NCBI RefSeq assembly: GCF_036345175.1
Contig: NZ_CP107780.1
Coordinates: 9,982,001-10,046,000, forward strand
Direction: 5' to 3'
Length of the DNA: 64,000 nt
Origin: Streptomyces sp. NBC_00576
GTDB lineage: Bacteria; Actinomycetota; Actinomycetes; Streptomycetales; Streptomycetaceae
Shown here in pieces: positions 16,753 to 24,394 of this stretch. Numbering within the stretch: position 1 is the stretch's first letter; every line of letters starts with the position of its first letter. The position numbers and the translations under genes were made by a program. The notes beneath the pieces were generated by a model. That model worked only from the letters and a program-made list of their open reading frames with translations. It did not search any database and was not told the origin of the DNA.

Positions 16753-16789
16753 GAACCTCGTACACATACGGTGTCTGTACGCGAGGTTC
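16753..16789 (+). promoter_or_regulatory. Leader hairpin just upstream of the DUF6421 ribosome-binding site
   Basis: GAACCTCG (16753-16760) pairs with CGAGGTTC (16782-16789), and inside it TAC/GTA and ACAC/GTGT extend the stem to a small ATACG loop. The structure ends 6 bases before the GGAGG of the gene. It could control translation or act as an attenuator or operator; which of these is not shown. Confidence 0.55.
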
Positions 16790-16807
16790 TCCCGTGGAGG
16801 ATGGGAC

Positions 16808-18205
16808 ATGACGGAAATTCTTGTGCAGGCGAATTTGGACGAGCGGGTTTCTTCGCTCGACAGGGTGGTGGAGCACCCGGCATGGCCTGTGCTCAAGGAT
16901 GCCGTGGAGCAGATCCGGCCATGGCAGGCCAAGGACGGATCGATCGACTTCGACCGGGAGGACGCCCCGGACCCCGCGGACGTCGATCTCGCCCTACGGC
17001 GGGTCGTGGACGCCGTCGCGGAACTCTCCCCGCTGCTCCCGCACGACACCGCCTACCACCAGGCCCTCGCCAAGGATCTGCGCCGCTGGTCCGACAGCGG
17101 TTTCCGGGTGCCGGACTTCCTCGACTCGCTGCTGGCCTTCCAGCCCGCCGCGAGCCGCGCGGACGGCCTCCAGCACCTGGTCGTCTTCCCGATGTACACG
17201 CAGAACGGCAACCCGGACCGCAACCTCGAAGCGGTCGTCCTGCGCATGGTCTGGCCCGACTGGCTGGCCGAGCTGGAGCGCACCCGCTACGACAACCCGC
17301 TGTTCTGCGGCATCTCCTTCGAGGACTTCACGGCCGGGTACGACACCAACTCGGCCGTCCTCTTCCCGGAGACCATCGCCGTGCGCGAGGCGCCGGAACG
17401 GTTCACCTGGGGCGGCATCTTCTGCGACCGCGAGGCCGCCCGCTTCCGCCGTGTCACCGACGCCGCCGTCGACATCCTCGGCCTCGAACTGCCCGATGAC
17501 GTCGCCGCGATGGTCCACGACCAGAAGCGCTGCGAAGAGGCGTTCGTGCTGTGGGACATGGTCCACGACCGCACCCACAGCCACGGCGACCTGCCCTTCG
17601 ACCCCTTCATGATCAAGCAGCGCCAGCCGTTCTGGATGTACGGCCTGGAGGAGCTGCGCTGTGACCTCACCGCCTTCAAGGAGGCCGTGAAGCTGGAGGC
17701 GGAAGGCATCCCGCAGGCCCGTGACGTGCAGTTCGCGGTGCTCTTCGACCGGATGTTCCGCTTCCCGGTCACCGGCGAACGCGTCCGTAACTATGACGGC
17801 CTCGGCGGCCAGCTCCTCTTCGCCTACCTCCACCAGCACGACGTGATCCGCTGGACCGACAACAAGCTGCAGATCGACTGGCAGCGCGCCCCGCAGGTCA
17901 CCAACCAGCTCTGCGCCGAGATCGAGACCCTGTACCGCGAGGGCATCGACCGGCCCAAACTCGTCCACTGGTTCAAGGCGTACGAACTGGTCTCCACCCA
18001 TCTCGCCCCGCACCCGGGCTCCCGCTGGGCCAAGGGCCCCGACGCCCTCGACCTGAACCAGCCGCCGCGCAAGCTCGTCGACGACGTGCTTCCGGACGAG
18101 TTTCCGCTGAGCATGTTCTATGAGGCCCTCTCCAAAAAGCTGAAGAACGTGATCGCCTCCACCAAGGGGATCACCGCGGAGAGCGCCGAGCGGGTCGCCG
18201 CATGA
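16808..18205 (+). CDS. DUF6421-family protein, first gene of the SDR/threonine-aldolase cluster
   Basis: This 465-aa soluble protein matches a conserved Streptomyces family I recall as DUF6421, of unknown function. The ATG at 16808 has GGAGG eight bases upstream. Several motifs look functional: HDRTHSHG at 253-260 and EELRCDL from 281, a spacing that could make a metal site; FPMYTQNGNPDRNLEAVVLR in the N-terminal half; and FWMYGLEELRCDLTAF. The His/Glu pattern recalls zinc peptidases or metal hydrolases, but the HExxH glutamate is Asp254, so this is only a hypothesis. The gene runs into the SDR gene with no gap. Confidence 0.75.
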   Translation: MTEILVQANLDERVSSLDRVVEHPAWPVLKDAVEQIRPWQAKDGSIDFDREDAPDPADVDLALRRVVDAVAELSPLLPHDTAYHQALAKDLRRWSDSGFRVPDFLDSLLAFQPAASRADGLQHLVVFPMYTQNGNPDRNLEAVVLRMVWPDWLAELERTRYDNPLFCGISFEDFTAGYDTNSAVLFPETIAVREAPERFTWGGIFCDREAARFRRVTDAAVDILGLELPDDVAAMVHDQKRCEEAFVLWDMVHDRTHSHGDLPFDPFMIKQRQPFWMYGLEELRCDLTAFKEAVKLEAEGIPQARDVQFAVLFDRMFRFPVTGERVRNYDGLGGQLLFAYLHQHDVIRWTDNKLQIDWQRAPQVTNQLCAEIETLYREGIDRPKLVHWFKAYELVSTHLAPHPGSRWAKGPDALDLNQPPRKLVDDVLPDEFPLSMFYEALSKKLKNVIASTKGITAESAERVAA

Positions 18206-18246
18206 GCGGCCGCGCCACCGAAAACACTGCTCAGGAGGCGATGGAC

Positions 18247-19002
18247 ATGGGGAACGGGGCTCTCAGCGGTGCGGTGATCGCGGTCGCCGGCGCCGGCGGA
18301 CCGGCCGGCCGGGCGACACTGCTCAGGCTCGCCGAGGCGGGCGCGACCGTCGTCGGCGCGGACAACGACCCGGAGCGGCTCGCGGAGGCCGTGGACGCGG
18401 CGAGCTACGCGCACGGCGGCGCCACCGTCGTCGGCGACACCGTCGACCTGCTCGACCTGCAGTCGACCCATGACTGGGCCACCCGCGTCGAGAAGGACTT
18501 CGGGCGCGTCGACGGCCTGGTCCACCTCGTCGGCGGCTGGCGCGGCAGCGAGACCTTCACCAAGACGGTCCTCGACGACTGGGACCTGCTGGAACTGCTG
18601 CTCATCCGCACGGTGCAGCACACCTCCCTCGCCTTCCACGAGGCGCTCCAGCGCAGCGAACGCGGCCGGTACGTCCTCATCAGCGCCGCCGGTGCGAGCA
18701 ACCCCACGGCGGGCAACGCCGCGTACTCCGCCGCCAAGGCCGCCGCCGAGGCGTGGACGCTGGCCATGGGCGACTACTTCCGCAAGGCCGGGGCCGCGGA
18801 GGGCGCCGGCGGGCCGACATCGGCGGCTGCGATCCTGGTCGTGAAGGCGTTGGTGCACGACGCGATGCGCGCCGATCGACCCAACGCGAAGTTCGCGGGC
18901 TTCACCGACGTCAAGGAGCTGGCCGAGGCCATTGTCGGCGTCTGGGAGCAGCCCGCCGCCGAAGTGAACGGGAAACGTCTGTGGCTGACCGAGAAGCCGT
19001 GA
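18247..19002 (+). CDS. Short-chain dehydrogenase/reductase (SDR)
   Basis: This ~251-aa NAD(P)-dependent Rossmann enzyme has VIAVAGAGGPAGRATLLRLA (a GxxGxxG-like nucleotide motif), HLVGGWRG in place of the usual NNAG, and the active-site ISAAGASNPTAGNAAYSAAK with Ser, Tyr and Lys of the YxxxK triad. AGGAGG at 18233-18238 favours ATG 18247. The frame also has an ATG at 18202 overlapping the DUF6421 stop (ATGA) and another at 18241. Its last base overlaps the GTG of the threonine aldolase gene. The substrate is unknown; the company suggests oxidation or reduction of a beta-hydroxy amino acid or its aldehyde. Confidence 0.88.
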   Translation: MGNGALSGAVIAVAGAGGPAGRATLLRLAEAGATVVGADNDPERLAEAVDAASYAHGGATVVGDTVDLLDLQSTHDWATRVEKDFGRVDGLVHLVGGWRGSETFTKTVLDDWDLLELLLIRTVQHTSLAFHEALQRSERGRYVLISAAGASNPTAGNAAYSAAKAAAEAWTLAMGDYFRKAGAAEGAGGPTSAAAILVVKALVHDAMRADRPNAKFAGFTDVKELAEAIVGVWEQPAAEVNGKRLWLTEKP

Positions 19003-20069
19003 ACCCTCCGAAGACCGACGCCCGCCGTCATCACGACCCGGAGGTCCGAGGCTTCGCCAGTGACAACTACGCGGGGGCCCACCCCGAGGTGCTCGCCGCC
19101 CTGGCCCTGGCCAACGGCGGGCACCAGGTCGCGTACGGCGAGGACGACTACACGGAGAACCTTCAGCGGATCGTCCGCAGCCACTTCGGCGCCACGGCGG
19201 AGGCGTTCCCCGTCTTCAACGGCACCGGGGCCAACGTCGTTGCGCTCCAGGCGGTCACCGACCGCTGGGGCGCAGTGATCTGCGCCGAGAGCGCGCACAT
19301 CAACGTCGACGAGGGCGGCGCCCCCGAACGCATGGGCGGCCTCAAGCTGCTGACGGTGCCCACACCGGACGGCAAGCTGACCCCCGACCTCATCGACCGG
19401 CAGGCGTACGGCTGGGACGACGAACACCGCGCGATGCCGCAGGTCGTCTCGATCACCCAGAGCACGGAACTGGGCACCCTCTACACGCCGGACGAGATCC
19501 GCGCGATCTGCGACCACGCCCACGCGCACGGCATGAAGGTCCATCTGGACGGCTCCCGCATAGCCAACGCGGCGGCCTCGCTCGACGTTCCGATGCGGAC
19601 GTTCACCAACGCGGTCGGCGTCGACATCCTCTCCCTCGGCGGGACGAAGAACGGCGCGCTGTTCGGTGAGGCGGTCGTCGTCATCAACCAGGACGCCGTC
19701 AGCCACATGAAGCACCTGCGCAAGCTGTCCATGCAGCTCGCTTCCAAGATGCGCTTCGTCTCGGTGCAGTTGGAGGCGCTGCTCGCCAAGGATCTGTGGC
19801 TGCGCAACGCCCGCCACTCCAACGCGATGGCGCAGCGGCTGGCGGAGGGTGTGCGGGCCGTGCACGGGATCGAGATCCTCTACCCGGTCCAGGCGAACGC
19901 GGTCTTCGCCCGCCTTCCGCACGACGTGAGCGAGCGTCTTCAGAAGCGCTTCCGCTTCTACTTCTGGGACGAGCCCGCGGGCGACGTCCGCTGGATGTGC
20001 GCCTTCGACACGACCGAGGACGACGTGGACGCCTTCGTGGCGGCGCTGAAGGAGGAGATGGCGCGGTAG
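18999..20069 (+). CDS. Low-specificity threonine aldolase (PLP)
   Basis: This 356-aa fold-type-I PLP enzyme of the beta-eliminating lyase/threonine aldolase family cleaves beta-hydroxy-alpha-amino acids such as threonine to glycine and an aldehyde. Seen are FASDNYAGAHPEVLAALA at the N-terminus, AFPVFNGTGANVVAL (phosphate cup), VHLDGSRIANAAASL (the Asp that holds the pyridine N) and the Schiff-base lysine in SLGGTKNGALFGE. The GTG start at 18999 overlaps the SDR stop (GTGA), so translation is probably coupled. The length matches bacterial LtaE proteins. Confidence 0.92.
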   Translation: MNPPKTDARRHHDPEVRGFASDNYAGAHPEVLAALALANGGHQVAYGEDDYTENLQRIVRSHFGATAEAFPVFNGTGANVVALQAVTDRWGAVICAESAHINVDEGGAPERMGGLKLLTVPTPDGKLTPDLIDRQAYGWDDEHRAMPQVVSITQSTELGTLYTPDEIRAICDHAHAHGMKVHLDGSRIANAAASLDVPMRTFTNAVGVDILSLGGTKNGALFGEAVVVINQDAVSHMKHLRKLSMQLASKMRFVSVQLEALLAKDLWLRNARHSNAMAQRLAEGVRAVHGIEILYPVQANAVFARLPHDVSERLQKRFRFYFWDEPAGDVRWMCAFDTTEDDVDAFVAALKEEMAR

Positions 20070-20111
20070 CACCCTCTCGGATGCATAGATATGCGGTCTC
20101 CTGAAAAGTCA

Positions 20112-20149
20112 TTGACTGTCGGGTGATCGCTTTTCTATGCTCTGGACCC
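20112..20149 (+). promoter_or_regulatory. Promoter giving a leaderless transglutaminase-like mRNA
   Basis: TTGACT (20112-20117) and TATGCT (20136-20141) are separated by 18 bases, a good housekeeping-sigma promoter. The expected start lies at about 20148-20150, on the ATG itself, and no Shine-Dalgarno sequence precedes it. Confidence 0.75.
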
Positions 20150-20743
20150 ATGGAGCTGATCCAGAACACCCCTGACCTGTCCGCGTACCTGGCCGCTGAC
20201 GAGGTCATCGACCACTATCACCCGCTCGTACGGGCGACCGCCACGCAGCTCGCCAAGGGCGCGGCGGACTCGTATGCCTATGCGCGGGCGGCGTACGAGT
20301 TCGTGCGCGACGCCATCCCGCACTCCGCCGACAGCGGCGACCTTCGGGTGACCTGGCGGGCCTCGACCGTCCTGGAGCAGCGCACCGGCATCTGCTATGC
20401 GAAAGCCCATGCGCTGGCCGCGCTCCTGCGCGCCGAGGACATCCCTACGGCGCTGTGCTATCAACGGCTCGCGCATGACGACGGGGGCGGTCATGCTGTG
20501 CACGGTCTGGTCGCCGTGCGGTTCAACGGTGCCTGGCATCGCCAGGACCCGCGGGGCAACAAGGCGGGTGTGGACGCCCAGTTCTCTCTCGATGGTGAGC
20601 GGCTGGCGTGGGTCCCGGATCCGAAGTCCAATGAGGTGGACTATTCGGTACTGTACGATGAACCTCATCCGGTTGTGCTGGGCGTGCTGAAGGCCGCGCC
20701 CGACAGGCCGTATCTCTGGAAGACGCTCCCCACCGCACTCTGA
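20150..20743 (+). CDS. Transglutaminase-like cysteine-protease-fold protein
   Basis: This 197-aa cytoplasmic protein has the transglutaminase core: AYEFVRDAIPHSAD, the nucleophile in TVLEQRTGICYAKAHALAAL, then GHAVHGLVAV (His) and AWHRQDPRGNK (Asp). It has no signal peptide. Bacterial proteins of this type are usually peptidases or amidases rather than cross-linkers, and the substrate here is unknown. The mRNA is probably leaderless. The B3/B4 gene follows after 8 bp and is probably co-transcribed. Confidence 0.88.
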   Translation: MELIQNTPDLSAYLAADEVIDHYHPLVRATATQLAKGAADSYAYARAAYEFVRDAIPHSADSGDLRVTWRASTVLEQRTGICYAKAHALAALLRAEDIPTALCYQRLAHDDGGGHAVHGLVAVRFNGAWHRQDPRGNKAGVDAQFSLDGERLAWVPDPKSNEVDYSVLYDEPHPVVLGVLKAAPDRPYLWKTLPTAL

Positions 20744-20751
20744 GGCAAGCG

Positions 20752-21444
20752 ATGACTCTCACCCTGACCGTGTCCGACGAGGTGCGCGCGCTCGCGCCCG
20801 GTTTCACCCATGTCGCGATCGAGGCGCACGGACTCGTCAACGGGCCCAGCACCGACGCCAGTTCGGCACTACTGGACGACGCGGCCCGCCGACTCGCCGT
20901 ACGCCTGGGCGGCCGGGCCACGCACGAGGACCCGCACATGGTCGCCTGGCGGGACACGTACACGGCGTTCGGCTCCAAGCCGTCGCGCACCCGCAACTCG
21001 GCCGAGGCGCTCGCCAAGCGGGCGCTGACGGATGCCGGTCTGCCCCGGATCAACGTCCTGGTCGACCTCTACAACGCGATCAGCGTCGCGCATCTGGTCC
21101 CGGTCGGCGGCGAGGACCTCGACCGCATCCAGGGCGGCATGCGGCTCGTACGTGCCACCGGCGCCGAGGACTTCGTGACCGTGGCCGGAGGCGAGGAGGT
21201 CGTCGAGCACCCCGACGCCGGTGAGGTCGTGTGGTGCGACGACGCGGGCGTGACCTGCCGCCGCTGGAACTGGCGCCAGGGCCCGCGCACCCGTCTCACT
21301 GAGCAGACCACGTCAGCGGTCTTCCTCCTGGAGTGCCTGCCCCCGATGGCGGACACGGAGGCAGAGGCGGCAGGCGCCGAACTCGTCGAACTGTTGGAGA
21401 AGTTCAGCCCGGGGGCACGGATCACAGCCCGGCGCGAGGGCTGA
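20752..21444 (+). CDS. Stand-alone B3/B4 domain protein (PheRS-beta editing-domain fold)
   Basis: This 230-aa protein is a free-standing form of the B3/4 module of phenylalanyl-tRNA synthetase beta chains, which hydrolyses mis-charged tRNA. Typical residues are TYTAFGSKPSRTRNSAEALA, RINVLVDLYNAISVAHLVPV, GEDLDRIQGGMRLVRATG and WNWRQGPRTRLTEQTT. Free B3/4 proteins are common in actinobacteria, and an editing or amino-acid-binding role is inferred from the fold. Eight bases separate it from the transglutaminase-like gene. The close threonine aldolase cluster suggests a role around unusual amino acids (speculative). Confidence 0.9.
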   Translation: MTLTLTVSDEVRALAPGFTHVAIEAHGLVNGPSTDASSALLDDAARRLAVRLGGRATHEDPHMVAWRDTYTAFGSKPSRTRNSAEALAKRALTDAGLPRINVLVDLYNAISVAHLVPVGGEDLDRIQGGMRLVRATGAEDFVTVAGGEEVVEHPDAGEVVWCDDAGVTCRRWNWRQGPRTRLTEQTTSAVFLLECLPPMADTEAEAAGAELVELLEKFSPGARITARREG

Positions 21445-21463
21445 GTACGGGGTGTGGGGGCAC

Positions 21464-21537
21464 CCCCGCAGGGGCGCGGGGCTGTATCGATCTGCGGCTC
21501 CGCCGCGTGGTCGCGACAAGCCCCCACCGGCCCGCAG
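21464..21537. repeat. Streptomyces dispersed intergenic repeat
   Basis: The segment includes GGGGCGCGGGGCTGTATCGA, then TGCGGCTCCGCCGCGTGG and a CCCGCAG end. It matches from memory the very common Streptomyces intergenic element that forms a long imperfect hairpin after genes. It sits between the ends of two convergent genes, where it may act as terminator or mRNA stabiliser. Confidence 0.75.
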
Positions 21538-21573
21538 TGAACGAACCGCCTGCCCGAACAGCCCCCGGAGGGA

Positions 21574-22302
21574 TCAGCGTGCCTCGGCCGCCCGAACCTC
21601 TTCCGGGGTCGGTGCCGTGCCGCCGAGGTGCGCCGGCATCCACCACGTGTCGTCCGGGCCCTTGGGGCGGACCGGGTACGCGCGCTGGGCGGCTTCCAGG
21701 AGCTCGTTGACGCGCTCGCGCAGCTGACGGGTGATCGCGCCCGCGTACTTGTCGCGGGATGCCTCGATCGCCTCGCCGACCCGGATCGTGATCGGGATGT
21801 GGCTGCGCGTGAAGTTGCGCGGATGACCCTTGGTCCACAGGCGCTGAGTGCCCCACACGGCCATCGGGATCAGCGGGACGCCCGCCTCCTGGGCCATGCG
21901 CGCGGCACCGGACTTGAAGCTCTTCAGCGTGAACGACTGCGAGATCGTGGCCTCGGGGAAGACGCCGACGATTTCACCGGAGCGCAGTGAGTCCAGGGCG
22001 TGCGCGTACGCCAGCTCGCCGTTCTTGCGGTCCACCGGGATGTGCTTCATGTTGCGCATCAGCGGGCCGGAGACCTTGTGCCGGAACACCGACTCCTTCG
22101 CCATGAAGCGCACCAGCCGCTTCTGCGGGAGAGCCGCGAGACCGTCGAAGATGAAGTCCAGGTAGCCGATGTGGTTGCTCACCAGCACCGCACCGCCCGA
22201 GCGCGGGATGTTCTCCGACCCCTGCACGTCGATCTTCAGGTCCCAGGCCTTGAACAGTGTCCGGGCGAGACCGATGGCGGGACGGTAGGCAAGCTCAGCC
22301 AT
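21574..22302 (-). CDS. Lysophospholipid acyltransferase (PlsC family)
   Basis: This 242-aa 1-acyl-glycerol-3-phosphate O-acyltransferase-like protein works at the inner face of the membrane. The catalytic NHxxxxD motif is present as SNHIGYLDF, followed by RFMAKESVFRHKVSGPLMRN, the substrate-binding VGVFPEATIS (EGT-type variant with EAT) and GVPLIPMAVWGTQRLW. The length is normal. The start is the ATG at 22302. The neighbours do not make a lipid operon, so it may transfer acyl groups in phospholipid turnover. Confidence 0.92.
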   Translation of the reverse strand: MAELAYRPAIGLARTLFKAWDLKIDVQGSENIPRSGGAVLVSNHIGYLDFIFDGLAALPQKRLVRFMAKESVFRHKVSGPLMRNMKHIPVDRKNGELAYAHALDSLRSGEIVGVFPEATISQSFTLKSFKSGAARMAQEAGVPLIPMAVWGTQRLWTKGHPRNFTRSHIPITIRVGEAIEASRDKYAGAITRQLRERVNELLEAAQRAYPVRPKGPDDTWWMPAHLGGTAPTPEEVRAAEAR

Positions 22303-22491
22303 GGACGGGGATGACCCTTCTCTCTGCTCTGCCTGGGAAGGCGTTCCCGGCGGGAAGTTACGCAGCCGTAGGTTCTACAGCATTGCGCAGATCGTGCCCC
22401 AAGAACGGACAGGGGGCCAGCCCTCGTGCCGGTGAAGCGCGAGATTCTTGTCACGTCGCCCCTTGATCCACCTCGTGCTTTTAAGCTGCTT

Positions 22492-22908
22492 TTACTCTGC
22501 GCGTACCGTCACCCGTCGGACGAGCAGGTATATCTCGCACCCGAGGCAGTACCCGAACGCGGCGTTCAAAAACGCCGCGGCCAGCGCAGCCCCGGTCGCC
22601 ACGAGCCCCAGCCACTCCACACCCAGCGCGTACCCGGCCAGCCCCACGCCCGCGAAGACGAGCCCGACCGCCTGCGCGAACCGCGGCGGCTCCGGCGCCT
22701 CGAACTCCGTCGGCGGGCCGAGCCGCGGACGGACAGCCTTGCGGAACAGCCAGCCGTACGGGGAACGCCCAACTCCGCCTGCCGCGCCCAGCGCGAACGC
22801 CAGCGTCTGCCAGGCCAGCAGCCAGGCGCTTCCGGTGACCAGCACGACCGCCAGGACGGCGGTCGTCACGGCCGCTCCGAAGCGCGGCCCTCTCACATCG
22901 ATGTCCAT
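22492..22908 (-). CDS. DUF4395 membrane protein
   Basis: This 138-aa membrane protein has about four helices (AAVTTAVLAVVLVTGSAWLL, WQTLAFALGAAGG, QAVGLVFAGVGLAGYALGV, LVATGAALAAAFLNAAFG) and the family end-motif GYCLGCEIYLLVRR with two cysteines three residues apart. Such proteins are often next to thioredoxin-like genes, as here, where the thioredoxin gene is divergent 75 bp away. A role in thiol/disulfide exchange at the membrane is inferred. The start is ATG 22908; the frame continues upstream through the thioredoxin gene without support. Confidence 0.85.
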   Translation of the reverse strand: MDIDVRGPRFGAAVTTAVLAVVLVTGSAWLLAWQTLAFALGAAGGVGRSPYGWLFRKAVRPRLGPPTEFEAPEPPRFAQAVGLVFAGVGLAGYALGVEWLGLVATGAALAAAFLNAAFGYCLGCEIYLLVRRVTVRAE

Positions 22909-22983
22909 GAAGCGATCATTCCGCAGCAGAAACGTTTCGAGCAGGCGGGAATCTTTGCAGTCTGATGAACGCTGGAGTCGGGG

Positions 22984-23397
22984 ATGACCGGAATCGTGAT
23001 GTGCGTGGCGGTGCTCGCGGCGGCGAGTGCCTTCGGAGTGCTGCATCGGCGGCGGAGTGGGAGAGTGCGCGTGCGCGGGCGCGACGACGGAAAGCGGCTC
23101 GGCGCCGCCGAACTGGGCGAGAGCCTCGGCGAGCGGGCGACACTCGTCCAGTTCTCCAGCGCCTTCTGCGCGCCCTGCCGGGCCACCCGCCGCGTCCTCG
23201 GAGAGGTGGCCGGTGTCGTCCCCGGTGTCACCCACGTCGAGATCGACGCCGAGGAGCACCTGGACCTCGTACGCAGGCTCGACATCCTCAAGACGCCCAC
23301 CGTGCTGGTGCTCGACGCCGACGGGCGGATCGTGCGGCGGGCGACCGGGCAGCCGCGCAAGGAAGAGGTCATCGCGGCGCTGGGGGAGGCCGTTTGA
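22984..23397 (+). CDS. Membrane-anchored thioredoxin-family protein
   Basis: This 137-aa protein has an N-terminal hydrophobic anchor (GIVMCVAVLAAASAFGVL) and a thioredoxin domain with active site SSAFCAPCRATRRVL (C62 and C65). The cis-Pro is in ILKTPTVLVLDADGRIVRRA. The topology would place the domain inside the cell if the N-terminus is outside, or the reverse; the basic HRRRSGR after the helix favours a cytoplasmic domain. It is paired with divergent DUF4395, a known neighbourhood in actinobacteria. Confidence 0.9.
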   Translation: MTGIVMCVAVLAAASAFGVLHRRRSGRVRVRGRDDGKRLGAAELGESLGERATLVQFSSAFCAPCRATRRVLGEVAGVVPGVTHVEIDAEEHLDLVRRLDILKTPTVLVLDADGRIVRRATGQPRKEEVIAALGEAV

Positions 23398-23504
23398 GGC
23401 CACCGGGGTATCCGATATCACCGCTGACGGTGCGTTCGGTGACGCATCTCCCAGATGGCGGAAGCCACTTGACTGCGCCCGCCATCTATCGTCAGCCTGA
23501 CCCT

Positions 23505-23585
23505 ATGCCTCCGGAACTCCTTCTCCACGCGCGCGTCCACGTGGACCTCCTGCGCACCGCGAGCGCGCGCTGTCCGGGTCGTTGA
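23505..23585 (+). CDS. Cys-containing leader peptide (uORF) before a flavin reductase
   Basis: This 26-residue peptide reads MPPELLLHARVHVDLLRTAS followed by ARCPGR. It has the actinobacterial leader-peptide pattern LLLHxRxHVDLxRxxSAxC found upstream of sulfur, thiol and flavin-reductase genes. The single Cys near the end, and its location 45 bp before the next gene, suggest translation-dependent attenuation sensing cysteine supply. It has no strong Shine-Dalgarno sequence. I recognise the pattern, but the attenuation mechanism at this locus is inferred. Confidence 0.75.
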   Translation: MPPELLLHARVHVDLLRTASARCPGR

Positions 23586-23629
23586 GCAGTCACCGCCCAG
23601 CTCACCGCCTCCCGCAGAAGGACAAGTCC

Positions 23630-24148
23630 ATGACGGCCACGCCCGCTCTCGGTACCGCTCAGTCCATCGTTCCCGCCTCTCCCGACCTCCTGCGCTCCGT
23701 TTTCCGGCAGCACGCGGCCGGTGTCGCCGTGATCACCGCCCGGGGGAGCGCCGGTCCCGTCGGCTTCACCGCGACCTCCCTCGCGTCCGTCTCCGCCGAA
23801 CCCCCGCTCGTCTCCTTCGGCATCAGCACCGGCGCCTCCAGTTGGCCCGCGATATCAGGGGCCGACCATGTCGGCGTGCACATACTCGGCGAGCACCAGC
23901 ACGAGCTGGCCGCGACCTTCGCCCGCAGCGGCGCCGACCGGTTCGGCGCGCCCACCGTCTGGCGTGAGGGCCCCGAAGGGGTTCCCGTCCTCGACGGCGT
24001 CCTCGCCTGGCTGGTGTGCCGGCCTGTCGCGCGGGTACCGGCCGGGGACCACCGGGTCGTGCTGGCCGAGGTCGTGCTGGGTGATCCCGCGGGTCCTGGA
24101 CGGCCGTTGCTCTATCACCAGGGCCGCTTCAACGGGCTTCGAGACTGA
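23630..24148 (+). CDS. Flavin reductase-like (DIM6/NTAB) FMN-binding protein
   Basis: This 172-aa split-barrel flavoprotein has LRSVFRQHAAGVAVITARG, VGFTATSLASVSAEPPLVSF (FMN phosphate region), HVGVHILGEHQHELAATFAR and PLLYHQGRFNGL at the end. It probably supplies reduced FMN to a monooxygenase, for example in sulfonate or sulfide use. ATG 23630 has AAGGA upstream. The Cys-type leader peptide before it fits a role in sulfur metabolism, though no partner monooxygenase lies near. Confidence 0.9.
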   Translation: MTATPALGTAQSIVPASPDLLRSVFRQHAAGVAVITARGSAGPVGFTATSLASVSAEPPLVSFGISTGASSWPAISGADHVGVHILGEHQHELAATFARSGADRFGAPTVWREGPEGVPVLDGVLAWLVCRPVARVPAGDHRVVLAEVVLGDPAGPGRPLLYHQGRFNGLRD

Positions 24149-24394
24149 CCGACAGTGATCGACCGGTCGGTACAATGTGATTTCGGCGACACTGCGGGGC
24201 TGCCGGGTTCCGGTTACGCTGCGTTGCGAAGGTCACACGTCAAAGCGCTTGCTCAGTGGACGCCGAGTGGGTGTACTGGCGAGTAATATTTCGTTGGGAG
24301 CGCGGGTCGCCCCCATCGGGATCTGCCGCTTTGAGGCGCCTATGCTGCCTGCAGGAAGGCAGCCCGGAACAGACGATGCAGTAGGAGAGCCGGC
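24149..24394. other. Upstream region of the etf operon, no gene seen
   Basis: This 246-bp gap has an AT-rich spot around 24280-24292 (GAGTAATATTTCG). A short hairpin GCTGCCT/AGGCAGC lies at 24344-24363, about 30 bases before the etfB start. The promoter should lie here but cannot be assigned safely. Confidence 0.5.
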
